Source of the DNA: Alphaproteobacteria bacterium | GTDB lineage: Bacteria; Pseudomonadota; Alphaproteobacteria; Caulobacterales; Maricaulaceae | Direction: 5' to 3' | DNA: 64,000 nt | Assembly (NCBI GenBank): GCA_018222865.1 | Contig: JAAEZM010000002.1 | Location: 60,087-124,086, forward strand | In this document: piece after piece, positions 1 through 7,400 of the stretch | Position numbering within the stretch: the stretch's first letter is position 1 | Layout: each line of letters begins with the position of its first letter | Notes under the pieces: generated by a model | What the model was told of the DNA's origin: nothing | What the model saw: only the letters and a program-made list of their open reading frames with translations | The model's database searches: none | Translations under genes and position numbers: made by a program

Positions 1-226
1 CATCCGTCGGTGTCAGATAGCAGGCCGTCGGCGTGTCCTGCCATCGGCGAATACGCGTTTCGCCGACTTCCAAAATCCAGCCGCTCGCCTCAGATCGCCA
101 GATCCCTTGAGCCGCCTCGATAACGCCTTCTGGTCCGAAAATCTCGATCGGTGCATCCGATTGGGCGGCGCAGGCCTGGGTGGTGAGCACGGCAGCGCTC
201 AGGGCTGTGAGAAACTGGGATCGCAT
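1..226 (-). CDS. Exported protein of unknown function, N-terminal part only
   Basis: The gene starts at an ATG at 226 on the minus strand and runs off the left edge, so only about 75 residues are visible. It opens with MRSQFLTALSAAVLTTQACA, a signal peptide whose end LTTQAC could be a lipobox or a simple cleavage region. The following part reads GIWRSEASGWILEVGETRIR, then a Cys-containing stretch. That pattern resembles the N-terminal region of exported S41-type (C-terminal-processing) peptidases, but the catalytic part lies outside the window, so this is only a suggestion. It lies 42 bp downstream of a TetR gene on the same strand. Confidence 0.6.
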   Translation of the reverse strand, partial: MRSQFLTALSAAVLTTQACAAQSDAPIEIFGPEGVIEAAQGIWRSEASGWILEVGETRIRRWQDTPTACYLTPTD

Positions 227-268
227 CGATGACTCCAATGGTGACCGCGGTCACCTTTACGGGAGTTT

Positions 269-850
269 CTAGCGTGTCGCAAGTCCCAACCCTTGGAGCA
301 GGGCGCGGACGCGCTGCTCAAAGAGCGCTTCAGCCTCCTCCATTCGGCCCGTTACAAGGGCTTCCCGCCAAGTGCCAGTTGAGATGGCCAGGAGTAAATC
401 GGCAATTGATGCAGCATCCGGTGCCGCGTCAGATAGGTCCGAGGCGTCTAGTTCACGGGTAACAGCGAGCACATACTTGGTGTCCGCTTCTCGCTCGACA
501 TTCTGAATGCTGGGAGTTCGTGCGGCTTCGACACTCTTTGCACGCCATAATTCCTGGCGAGCCTGTACGAGTTTTGCGATGTGCCGGTTTGAAAGTGCGA
601 TCCGCTCCAGAAGCGGCAAAGCGGGGTCTTGTGGGCTAAGAGCCTGTTCAACCAAATCCGAATACCAGGCTGCAAGAATATCTGCCTTGTTCGGGAAGTG
701 GTTGAAGAATGTGCCTTTGGCGATGCCAACTTCAGAGGTGATCCGTCCGACCGAAACCGCGTCATAGCCTTCACGCTCAAACAGGTCGATCGCGGCTTTA
801 TAGATCGCCGCCCGGACTGCCTGTTTTTTTTCTTCGCGTGCGCCAGCCAA
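269..850 (-). CDS. TetR/AcrR family transcriptional regulator
   Basis: A 193-residue DNA-binding repressor. The N-terminal helix-turn-helix covers about residues 33-52 (SVGRITSEVGIAKGTFFNHF), the classic TetR recognition helix. The C-terminal half is variable and should bind a ligand that cannot be named. The start is a TTG at 850, since no ATG or GTG fits upstream of the HTH; its ribosome binding site is weak, and the gene lies only 12 bp after the Lrp-type regulator on the same strand, so translational coupling is likely. Its target is unknown. The adjacent exported protein or the divergent BCKDH locus are the nearest candidates. Confidence 0.85.
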   Translation of the reverse strand: MAGAREEKKQAVRAAIYKAAIDLFEREGYDAVSVGRITSEVGIAKGTFFNHFPNKADILAAWYSDLVEQALSPQDPALPLLERIALSNRHIAKLVQARQELWRAKSVEAARTPSIQNVEREADTKYVLAVTRELDASDLSDAAPDAASIADLLLAISTGTWREALVTGRMEEAEALFEQRVRALLQGLGLATR

Positions 851-862
851 TTCTTTTGTCCG

Positions 863-1342
863 CTAGCCCTCGATATGGCCAAGGGGGAGGCCACGGCCTT
901 CCTTGACATTGCGGATCTGAACCGAGGTGCGAAAATCGCCGATCACGCGAAGTGGGATCATCTTTTCGGCGACAAACTCATTATAGCTGTCGATATCCGG
1001 CATCACGACTTTGACCAGATAATCATAGGGCCCGGTCATGATGACCGCTTCCGTTACCTCTTCGAAACTCTGAAGTGCATCTTCGAAGATCGCGAAGTTC
1101 TCAGGCAGGGCCGGGGCAATCTTCACCTCGATATAGGCCGTAAACATCAAGCCAATAGAGCGTCGGTCGAGCACGACAGACCGGCGTTTGATAATGCCTT
1201 CTGTCTCGAGACGACGAATGCGGCGCCAGCACGGAGACGGGGTCAGACCGACCAGTTCAGCAATCTCGGCAACAGAACGGCCTGCATCTTCCTGCAGGGC
1301 AGCGAGAATGCGTACATCAATGGAGTCCAGGTCGGCGATCAT
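863..1342 (-). CDS. Lrp/AsnC family regulator, probable BkdR-like regulator of the BCKDH operon
   Basis: A 159-residue protein with an N-terminal winged HTH (about residues 6-50; SVAEIAELVGLTPSPCWRRI) and a C-terminal RAM/ASNC ligand-binding domain (about 65-140). This is the normal two-domain Lrp/AsnC layout and length. GAGGAAAAAA directly precedes the ATG. In Pseudomonas an Lrp-family protein (BkdR) controls branched-chain keto acid dehydrogenase genes. Here the gene lies about 0.7 kb from, and divergent to, bkdA1-bkdA2-bkdB, so the same job is likely. The family and location are seen; the target is inferred. Branched-chain amino acids are the likely effector. Confidence 0.9.
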   Translation of the reverse strand: MIADLDSIDVRILAALQEDAGRSVAEIAELVGLTPSPCWRRIRRLETEGIIKRRSVVLDRRSIGLMFTAYIEVKIAPALPENFAIFEDALQSFEEVTEAVIMTGPYDYLVKVVMPDIDSYNEFVAEKMIPLRVIGDFRTSVQIRNVKEGRGLPLGHIEG

Positions 1343-1380
1343 TTTTTCCTCAACGCGCTATTCCTTGGCAAATTAGTTCA

Positions 1381-1719
1381 CTAGCACTCAATTGCGAACC
1401 CGGAAATGGCAGACTTCCTTGCCTGCCCGCCGCCGCCATCTCCGCCGCCACCATCACCTCCTCCGCCGCCATCCCAGAAGCCGCCGCCGCCATCACCGCT
1501 ATCAGCAGTGCCGTTGGAGCCAATGCCAGCGAGGCCGAAAACAAAGCCGAAAGCTCCAAAGCCGAGGAAGATGAAGAGGAAGAAGGGTTCAGACGCCAGC
1601 TCAGCGAAAATGGGCAAGGGGTCACGCCCTCCGACAAAGAAAATAAAACTCCCGAAGAAGACGGGGATTACCAACACGCCGATCAGGGTGCCAATGGCGG
1701 CACGAATGAATTTGTTCAA
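1381..1719 (-). CDS. Small membrane protein with a glycine-rich tail
   Basis: About 112 residues, no recognised family. Two hydrophobic segments are visible: AAIGTLIGVLVIPVFFGSFI near the N-terminus and FFLFIFLGFGAFGFVFGLAG in the middle. They are followed by an acidic, glycine-rich tail (runs of GGGGG with D) ending in GFAIEC. The start is uncertain. An ATG at 1728 directly abuts GGGAG with no spacing, whereas the in-frame TTG at 1719 has it 9 nt upstream, so TTG is preferred. The tail resembles the low-complexity ends of small predicted membrane proteins (TPM-like) but there is no match to act on. It lies upstream of the Lrp gene on the same strand. Confidence 0.55.
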   Translation of the reverse strand: MNKFIRAAIGTLIGVLVIPVFFGSFIFFVGGRDPLPIFAELASEPFFLFIFLGFGAFGFVFGLAGIGSNGTADSGDGGGGFWDGGGGGDGGGGDGGGGQARKSAISGFAIEC

Positions 1720-1808
1720 GTGAATCATCTCCCAAGGCTCTGTGAGCGAGGACCAGCTAAGCCCGGTTCGATACATGCATCAAATCCGCATCCCGGCTTT
1801 GCAAGCAT

Positions 1809-1903
1809 TTTCCGGAAACAATGAGAGAGCAAATTTTCCAAATAATCGCATGTGCGAGAAAATTTGTTCGCATATGCGGAAAAGCAGTGCCGAGAAATGG
1901 CAC
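1809..1903. promoter_or_regulatory. Array of inverted repeats upstream of the BCKDH operon (candidate Lrp-type operators)
   Basis: Within 95 bp I see five inverted repeats. TTTCCGGAAA is at 1809-1818. CAAATTTTC (1830-1838) pairs with GAAAATTTG (1858-1866). TCGCATGTGCGA is at 1846-1857, and CGCATATGCG at 1869-1878. GTGCC (1887-1891) pairs with GGCAC (1899-1903). The two GCAT-NTGC sites have centres 22 bp apart, two helical turns, and are flanked by TTTTC/GAAAA. This is how Lrp/AsnC octamers often bind. The regulator is inferred to be the Lrp gene at 863-1342. Confidence 0.55.
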
Positions 1904-2015
1904 ATTGATCCAAGAGTAGACAAGCCTTGCCCATCTGCGTTAGACGCCCCCTCGCGTTACCTCAATGTGTGACCGCTTCCCTGGCCGATCTGGCCGATTG
2001 TAATAGCGAGAGCCT

Positions 2016-3245
2016 ATGACTCAGTCTGACCCCCGCTTTCATGTTCCTGCCCCGCACGTCCGTCCGGGCGATACCCCGGATTTCTCCCACATCGCTATAC
2101 CGCCTGCGGGCGAAGCGAAGCGTCCGGCGGTAGATGTCGCTGGTCCGGAGACGATGGATCTGGCTTTGGGTCTGGTTCGCGTCCTCGACCATAACCACCA
2201 GGCCGTTGGCGAGTGGGACCCAAAACTGACAGCGGATCAGATGCGCGAAGGTCTCAAGCACATGGTGCTGACCCGCGTTTATGATGATCGCATGCTCAAG
2301 CTGCAGCGCCAGGGCAAGATGAGCTTCTACATGAAGTCGACTGGCGAGGAGGCTGTGGCTGTCGCTGCTGCCATGGCGCTTGATAATGGCGACATGGTTT
2401 TCCCCTCTTATCGCCAGCAGGGCATACTGTTTGCGCGTGGTCGCGATATCGTCGACATGATGTGTCACTGCATCTCCAACAGTCGTGACAATCTGAAGGG
2501 CCGTCAGCTGCCGGTGCACTACACGTGGGCGGAAGGGAATTTCTTCTCGATCTCCGGCAATCTGACCACGCAATTCCCGCAGGCGGTCGGCTATGCCATG
2601 GCTGCCCAGTACAAGGGTGAAAAGCAGATCGCGGCGAGCTGGATTGGCGAAGGCTCCAGCGCCGAAGGTGATTTCCACGGCGCACTGGTGCTGGCTTCGA
2701 CCTATAAGGCCCCGGTCATTCTCAACATCGTCAATAACCAGTGGGCTATCTCGACCTTCCAAGGCATTGCCGCCGGTGAAGCGCCGACTTTCGCTCTAAA
2801 GGGCCAGGGTTATGGCCTCGCGACGCTGCGGATTGATGGCAATGACTTCCTGGCTGTGTATGCCGCGACGCAGTGGGCCGCAGAGCGCGCTCGTGCCGGC
2901 CATGGCGCAACAGTGATCGAAAGCTTCACCTATCGCGCCGATGCGCACTCCACCTCTGACGACCCGTCTGGCTATCGTCCCAAGGGAGAGGACGCGATCT
3001 GGCCACTGGGTGATCCTGTCGAGCGCTTGAAACAGCATTTGATCGGTCTTGGTGAGTGGGATGAAGAGCGCCATGAAGCGCTCGAAAAAGAGCTCAACGA
3101 GCTGGTTATTGCCTCTTACAAGGAAGCCGAGAGCTTCGGTACGCTGCATGACGGCCCGCTCTCTCCGGTCTCCTCAATCTTTGAAGATGTCTATGCCGAA
3201 CCTGACTGGCGCCTGCGCCGTCAGCGCCAGGATCTGGGAGTCTAA
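2016..3245 (+). CDS. bkdA1: Branched-chain 2-oxoacid dehydrogenase E1 component, alpha subunit
   Basis: Decarboxylates branched-chain 2-oxoacids from Val, Leu and Ile with thiamine diphosphate, forming a cytoplasmic alpha2beta2 E1 with the next gene. The 409 residues match the usual BkdA1 size. The ThDP motif runs from GEG (about 211) to NNQWAIS (about 240-246). The loop HSTSDDPSGY at 311-320 is the one phosphorylated in mitochondrial enzymes. The N-terminal extension (residues 1-50) is typical of BkdA1 rather than pyruvate dehydrogenase. It is the first gene of a three-gene operon, 3 bp before bkdA2. Confidence 0.95.
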   Translation: MTQSDPRFHVPAPHVRPGDTPDFSHIAIPPAGEAKRPAVDVAGPETMDLALGLVRVLDHNHQAVGEWDPKLTADQMREGLKHMVLTRVYDDRMLKLQRQGKMSFYMKSTGEEAVAVAAAMALDNGDMVFPSYRQQGILFARGRDIVDMMCHCISNSRDNLKGRQLPVHYTWAEGNFFSISGNLTTQFPQAVGYAMAAQYKGEKQIAASWIGEGSSAEGDFHGALVLASTYKAPVILNIVNNQWAISTFQGIAAGEAPTFALKGQGYGLATLRIDGNDFLAVYAATQWAAERARAGHGATVIESFTYRADAHSTSDDPSGYRPKGEDAIWPLGDPVERLKQHLIGLGEWDEERHEALEKELNELVIASYKEAESFGTLHDGPLSPVSSIFEDVYAEPDWRLRRQRQDLGV

Positions 3246-3248
3246 ATC

Positions 3249-4262
3249 ATGGCCAAGATGAACATGATCCAGGCGCTCAATTCAGCGCTCGACAATATGA
3301 TGGAAAAAGATCCCAACGTGCTCTCCTTTGGTGAGGATGCGGGATATTTTGGTGGCGTCTTCCGAGTGACCGCCGGGCTGCAGGAAAAATATGGTCTCGA
3401 TCGGTCTTTCGATGCGCCGATCAATGAGGCGGCGATTGTTGCGATGGCGACCGGCATGGCGGCAAAGGGGCTGCGCCCGGTCGCAGAGATCCAGTTTGCC
3501 GATTATATTTTCCCGGGGCTGGATCAGATCGTCTCTGAGCTGTCGCGGATCCGCTATCGCTCCGCTGGTCAGTTCACCACGCCGGTGACCATTCGTACGC
3601 CTTGTGGAGGCGGTATTCGCGGTGGCCAGACCCACTCGATGAGCCCGGAAGCCTTCTTCACCCAGATCCCGGGTGTTCAGGTGGTAATGCCGTCTAACCC
3701 ATATGACGCCAAGGGTCTGCTTACGGCCGCGATCGAAAATGATGATCCGGTGATCTTCTTTGAGCCCAAGCGCCTGTATAATGGCCCGTTCGACGGCCAT
3801 TCCGGCGGCGCGCTTTCCTCTTGGGGTGCCCACCCGAAAGGGGAGGTGCCGGAGGATTATTACAGCTTGCCGCTAGGCAAGGCGGACGTCGTCCGTGAAG
3901 GCTCCGAGCTGTCCATTATCACCTATGGAACGCTGGTTCATGTCGCACTCGCGGCCGTCGAGCAAGAAGGCATTGATGCGGAGATCATCGATCTCAAGAC
4001 CTTGGTGCCCTATGACATCGAGACCATCACCCGCTCCGTGAACAAGACCGGTCGCTGTATCGTTGCCCAGGAGGCGCCGCGCACATCCGGTTTTGGTGCT
4101 GAGCTGGCGGCTCAGATCCAGGAAGACTGTTTCTATGCCCTGGAAGCTCCCATTCAGCGTGTGGCCGGCTGGGATACGCCGTATCCGCACGCCCATGAGT
4201 GGTCCTACTTCCCGGGACCACAACGTTTCATCAATGCCATGCGCGAAGTTCTGGAGGCCTGA
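3249..4262 (+). CDS. bkdA2: Branched-chain 2-oxoacid dehydrogenase E1 component, beta subunit
   Basis: The 337-residue partner of the alpha subunit. It supplies the catalytic Glu that activates thiamine diphosphate, Glu60 in PINEAAIVAMATG, and the transketolase C-terminal domain. PCGGGIRGGQTHS is the conserved potassium/ThDP region of BCKDH beta chains. A GGGAG ribosome site sits 9 bp before ATG, inside the end of bkdA1. The close spacing on both sides (3 bp) supports stoichiometric co-translation with E1alpha and E2. Confidence 0.95.
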   Translation: MAKMNMIQALNSALDNMMEKDPNVLSFGEDAGYFGGVFRVTAGLQEKYGLDRSFDAPINEAAIVAMATGMAAKGLRPVAEIQFADYIFPGLDQIVSELSRIRYRSAGQFTTPVTIRTPCGGGIRGGQTHSMSPEAFFTQIPGVQVVMPSNPYDAKGLLTAAIENDDPVIFFEPKRLYNGPFDGHSGGALSSWGAHPKGEVPEDYYSLPLGKADVVREGSELSIITYGTLVHVALAAVEQEGIDAEIIDLKTLVPYDIETITRSVNKTGRCIVAQEAPRTSGFGAELAAQIQEDCFYALEAPIQRVAGWDTPYPHAHEWSYFPGPQRFINAMREVLEA

Positions 4263-4265
4263 TCC

Positions 4266-5543
4266 ATGAGCGAATACCGCTATAAAATGCCTGATGTCGG
4301 CGAAGGAATCGTCGAGGCAGAGATTGTCGAATGGCATGTGAAAGTGGGCGATAAGGTCACTGAGGATCAGCATGTTCTCGATGTGATGACCGACAAGGCC
4401 ACGGTTGAGATTCCGTGTGCTGTGAACGGAACTGTGACCAAGCTGGTTGGTGAGCCGGGCGAGATTATCGCGGTCGGCACCGAGATCATGTTTATCGCGG
4501 TTGATGGCGATGTGCCTGCCGAGGACGATGTCTCGGCGGAGGCAGAGAAAGCCGACGCTGAAACCCAGGCGCCGAAGGAAGAGACCAAGCCTGCTGCGGC
4601 ACCGGCCAAGCCGGCTGCTGCGCCGAGTGCTCCGGCCGTGGCTGCGCGCCCGGCGGGTGAGCGCGCTCTGGCCAGCCCGGCTGTGCGCAAGCGTGCGCTG
4701 GATGCGGGGCTGGACCTTGGAACAGTCCCCGGCACAGGGCCTGCCGGCCGTATCACCCACGAAGACCTCGACGATTTCATTGCGTCGGGTGGTCGCCTGG
4801 CGGCCCATTCCGGCGGTGCGGGGAGCTCGGTTCGTGCTCCGCGGACGGCTGTGGTGGAGGAAAAAGTCATCGGGCTTCGCCGCCGCATCTCCGAGAATAT
4901 GTCCCATGCTCAGCGCACCATTCCGGACATTGCCTATGTCGAGGAAATCGATGTCACGGCACTGGAGGAGCTGCGCAAGCATCTCAACGGGGCCAAGCGA
5001 GACGATCAGGCCAAGCTGACCTTCATTCCTTTCCTTGTCATGGCGCTGACCAAGGCGCTGCCGGAAACGCCTCAGGCCAATGCGCATTTTGATGGCGAGA
5101 ACATGCTGCTGACCAAGTATGAGGGCGTGCATTGCGGTATTGCTGCGGCGACACCGAACGGTCTCATGGTGCCTGTCATCAAGCATGCGGAAAGCCTGGA
5201 TATCTGGCAGATCGCGGCGGAGCTGAAACGTCTAGGCGCGGCGGCGAAGGACGGTAAGGCGACGAAAGAGGAATTGTCCGGTTCCACCATCACCATCACC
5301 TCGCTGGGGGCGATTGGTGGGCTTGTGACCACGCCAATCCTCAACGCACCGGAAGTTTCCATCATCGGCGTCAACAAGATGCAGACCCTGCCGCGTTTCG
5401 ACGAAAACGGTCAGGTCGTGGCCCGCAAGCTGGTGAACCTGTCCAGCTGTTTCGACCACCGTATTGTCGATGGCTATGATGCCGCCATGCTGATTCAGCG
5501 TGTCAAAGGCTATCTGGAAAACCCGGCGACACTGTTTATGTGA
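4266..5543 (+). CDS. bkdB: Branched-chain 2-oxoacid dehydrogenase E2 (lipoamide acyltransferase)
   Basis: Forms the complex core and transfers the acyl group to CoA. One lipoyl domain covers about residues 1-80, with the lipoylated Lys44 in VMTDKATVEIP. An Ala/Pro-rich linker (about 95-130) follows, then the peripheral subunit-binding domain (about 133-172; ASPAVRKRA...GPAGRITHEDL). The catalytic acyltransferase domain (about 190-425) has the active site DHRIVDG, His398 and Asp402. The 425 residues fit a single-lipoyl BCKDH E2. It is the last gene of the operon, followed by a clear terminator. Confidence 0.95.
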   Translation: MSEYRYKMPDVGEGIVEAEIVEWHVKVGDKVTEDQHVLDVMTDKATVEIPCAVNGTVTKLVGEPGEIIAVGTEIMFIAVDGDVPAEDDVSAEAEKADAETQAPKEETKPAAAPAKPAAAPSAPAVAARPAGERALASPAVRKRALDAGLDLGTVPGTGPAGRITHEDLDDFIASGGRLAAHSGGAGSSVRAPRTAVVEEKVIGLRRRISENMSHAQRTIPDIAYVEEIDVTALEELRKHLNGAKRDDQAKLTFIPFLVMALTKALPETPQANAHFDGENMLLTKYEGVHCGIAAATPNGLMVPVIKHAESLDIWQIAAELKRLGAAAKDGKATKEELSGSTITITSLGAIGGLVTTPILNAPEVSIIGVNKMQTLPRFDENGQVVARKLVNLSSCFDHRIVDGYDAAMLIQRVKGYLENPATLFM

Positions 5544-5591
5544 CCTGCGTCAGTCGGCCATCCCCGCTCAGGTGGGGATCTAGAGGCGTTC

Positions 5592-5628
5592 AAAAGTGGG
5601 ATGCGCGGATGGTGCGTCCCACTTTTTT
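5592..5628 (+). terminator. Rho-independent terminator of the bkdA1-bkdA2-bkdB operon
   Basis: AAAAGTGGGA pairs exactly with TCCCACTTTT across a 15-nt partly paired interior, followed by a T run. It starts about 50 bp after the bkdB stop. Confidence 0.85.
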
Positions 5629-5675
5629 GTTCTTGCGTCTCAAGGTTAACCTGAGGGCAAAGCAAGGAGGTTGTC

Positions 5676-5933
5676 ATGTTCCGGGCGTGGAGCTGGATGA
5701 TCGATAATTTCGGGATGGCCGCATCGGTCTGTTTGGGTGTTTTGCTGGCGATGGTTTTCGCGCCCTCGCTCTGGGGGTGGTCGCCTGTCGCGAGCGGTAT
5801 CGGCTTGGCCGTAACCTTTTTCGGGTTGTTGATTTATATCGCCATTCGCTCGGCTTGGCTTCAGATGCAGCCCCCTAGGCGAAGCGCTATCCGCAAGAGG
5901 CGGCAAAAACGTTTGAGAGCCCCGCTGCGTTAA
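5676..5933 (+). CDS. Small two-helix membrane protein, unknown function
   Basis: An 85-residue protein with a strong ribosome site (AGGAGG, 5 bp before ATG). Two hydrophobic helices, about residues 13-30 (FGMAASVCLGVLLAMVFA) and 36-61 (SPVASGIGLAVTFFGLLIYI), are followed by a basic tail (RRSAIRKRRQKRLR) that should sit in the cytoplasm. No family is recognised. It stands alone between the bkd terminator and the structured spacer before the thioesterase. Confidence 0.65.
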   Translation: MFRAWSWMIDNFGMAASVCLGVLLAMVFAPSLWGWSPVASGIGLAVTFFGLLIYIAIRSAWLQMQPPRRSAIRKRRQKRLRAPLR

Positions 5934-5948
5934 GAAGTGGGGTAGTTC

Positions 5949-6081
5949 CCCCGACTTCATGTCGGGGTCCGGCGTTATCCCGGCGTCGATGATTCCAGTC
6001 GCTGGCGGCTCCGAGAGTCATCACGGCATGCGTCTCCACCAGGCCCCGGAATAAATCCGGGGAAAACTGTGATTTGGAGAC
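5949..6081. repeat. Palindromic repeat-like spacer with several hairpins
   Basis: Three exact stems are visible. CCCCGAC-ttcat-GTCGGGG is at 5949-5967. CCCCGGA (6044-6050) pairs with TCCGGGG (6056-6062). GTCTCCA (6032-6038) pairs with TGGAGAC (6075-6081), enclosing the second stem. The style resembles dispersed intergenic palindromic elements of alphaproteobacterial genomes. Whether copies exist elsewhere in this genome cannot be seen here. It contains no gene. Confidence 0.45.
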
Positions 6082-6152
6082 ACTGCGTAATCCCGTCATA
6101 GCGAGATTGAATTCGACTCCGTCCTTCCCACACGGCCTCACATCCTTTATGT

Positions 6153-6177
6153 CTTATGTCACCAATGGTGACATAAG
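6153..6177. promoter_or_regulatory. 25-bp perfect inverted repeat, candidate TetR operator
   Basis: CTTATGTCACC and GGTGACATAAG are exact complements around a 3-bp AAT centre. The right arm ends 12 bp before the ATG of the thioesterase gene, whose co-transcribed partner encodes a TetR repressor. Autoregulation by that TetR protein is the simplest reading. Confidence 0.75.
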
Positions 6178-6189
6178 AAGGTTGGATCG

Positions 6190-6639
6190 ATGGAAATCTT
6201 TGAAATGATCAGGCAGCACATGACCGATAATGTGCCGTTTGCCGGGTATATCGGGGTGAAGCTGGAAGAGATCTCGCCGGAGCAAGGCGTTGCGACGCTG
6301 GCAAAGCGCTCCGAGGTCGAAAACCATATCCAGACCATGCATGCGGGTGCCATGTTCACGCTCGGCGAGGCAGCGTCCGGGGCGGCAATGGGCGGTGTAC
6401 TGGCCGATAAGCTCCTGAGTGCTCGCCCGGTCGCGGCCAATGCGACCATCAAATACATCAAAACCGCGAAAACAGACCTCACTGCGATCGCCAAGGCCAG
6501 CATGCCCGCTGCCGACGCCCTTAAGACGTTGAGCGAGGAGGGCAAGGTTGTTTTCGACGTGAATGTCGACATTCAGGACGCAGACAAAAACACCTGCGCT
6601 GAGATGACAGTCGCCTGGCATATCAAGAAGATCGCCTAG
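6190..6639 (+). CDS. Hotdog-fold thioesterase-like protein (PaaI/DUF4442 type)
   Basis: A 149-residue single hotdog domain. The helix HAGAMFTLGEAASGAAMG (about 51-68) and the strand VAANATIKYIKTAKTDL match the PaaI/DUF4442 group, which hydrolyses acyl-CoA thioesters or binds acyl groups. The substrate is unknown; its position inside a BCKDH locus suggests branched or short acyl-CoAs. AGAAGG precedes the ATG. The next gene begins directly at its stop codon. The perfect inverted repeat just upstream suggests repression by that TetR. Confidence 0.8.
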   Translation: MEIFEMIRQHMTDNVPFAGYIGVKLEEISPEQGVATLAKRSEVENHIQTMHAGAMFTLGEAASGAAMGGVLADKLLSARPVAANATIKYIKTAKTDLTAIAKASMPAADALKTLSEEGKVVFDVNVDIQDADKNTCAEMTVAWHIKKIA

Positions 6640-7233
6640 GTGGGGCGGAAGTATCATCATGGAGATGTCAGGGGTGCGGCTGTTGCTGCCGCCCTGACGT
6701 TTTGTGAGGAAGCCGGACAGGATGTCGTAAGCATGCGCGCTGTTGCGGCCAGTGTCGGCGTCGATCACCGCGCGATTTACCGTCATTTTGATGATCGTGA
6801 GCGCCTCCTGGCCGAGGTCGCCGCGCGTGGTTATTCGGACCTTCTGGTTCATTTGAAGGCGGCGCAGGGCGAGGCGGGTTTGGTTCGCGACTTCTCCGCC
6901 TCCATCCGCTTCGCATTGGAGCGACCGCATCTCTATGCGCTGATGCTGTCGCGCCCGCGCGAGATCATGTTTGACGGCGCGGAGCTCGAGGCGGCTGTGC
7001 GGGCTTTACTTGCTCATCTCATGCAGTCGGCGCGGCTGGCACTCGGCGAGACAGCGGATAGCGAGGTCTGTCGCGATCTTGTTTTTGCGGCATTGGGAGC
7101 GAGCTACGGGCTTGTCTCTTTGGCGGCTTCAATGACCCTGGCGCCTCGCGCCCCGGACGAAATGGAGGCCTTCCTGATCCGGCAGGTGACGAGTGTAATT
7201 GAGGGGCAGATCTCTCGGTTGCGAGCGATCTGA
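6640..7233 (+). CDS. TetR family regulator with WHG-type C-terminal domain
   Basis: A 197-residue regulator beginning KYHHGDVRGAA, the hallmark N-terminus of a TetR subfamily, with the HTH at about residues 30-50 (VSMRAVAASVGVDHRAIYRHF) and a C-terminal ligand domain starting near FSASIRFALERPHLYALML, typical of WHG-type TetR proteins. The start is a GTG immediately after the thioesterase TAG, so the two are translationally coupled. It probably represses the pair through the repeat at 6153-6177. The ligand is probably an acyl-CoA or an aromatic or lipid compound, but that is a guess. Confidence 0.88.
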   Translation: MGRKYHHGDVRGAAVAAALTFCEEAGQDVVSMRAVAASVGVDHRAIYRHFDDRERLLAEVAARGYSDLLVHLKAAQGEAGLVRDFSASIRFALERPHLYALMLSRPREIMFDGAELEAAVRALLAHLMQSARLALGETADSEVCRDLVFAALGASYGLVSLAASMTLAPRAPDEMEAFLIRQVTSVIEGQISRLRAI

Positions 7234-7292
7234 CGCTCACGCTCCAAAACGCCCAAGAGGATTCCAAGAATCGGGAGTTTTGCGACCGGATC

Positions 7293-7309
7293 TCGCAAGA
7301 ATCTTGCGA
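7293..7309. promoter_or_regulatory. 8-1-8 palindrome upstream of E3
   Basis: TCGCAAGA-A-TCTTGCGA is a perfect 17-bp inverted repeat, 92 bp before the lpd start and 60 bp after the TetR stop. It is a good candidate operator for the lpd-TerB segment. The regulator is unknown, and the sequence is unlike the Lrp-type array at 1846-1878 and unlike the 6153-6177 operator. Confidence 0.5.
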
Positions 7310-7400
7310 TTGTGACGCAGGCCTTTCCCTTCGCGCGGCAAACGGCTAAATGCTGGGCGCAAATCGACACGTCTTACGCTTTTCTCTCAGGGAGTTCCCC

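Noticed and set aside
1406..1723. Proline-rich plus frame opposite the small membrane protein
   Set aside because: The PPPPSPPPP stretch is only the reverse of the glycine-rich GGN tract; no start signal.
3873..5186. 437-codon open frame on the minus strand across bkdA2 and bkdB
   Set aside because: Antisense shadow of two strongly supported genes; the high GC codon bias leaves minus frames open. No motif or ribosome site supports it.
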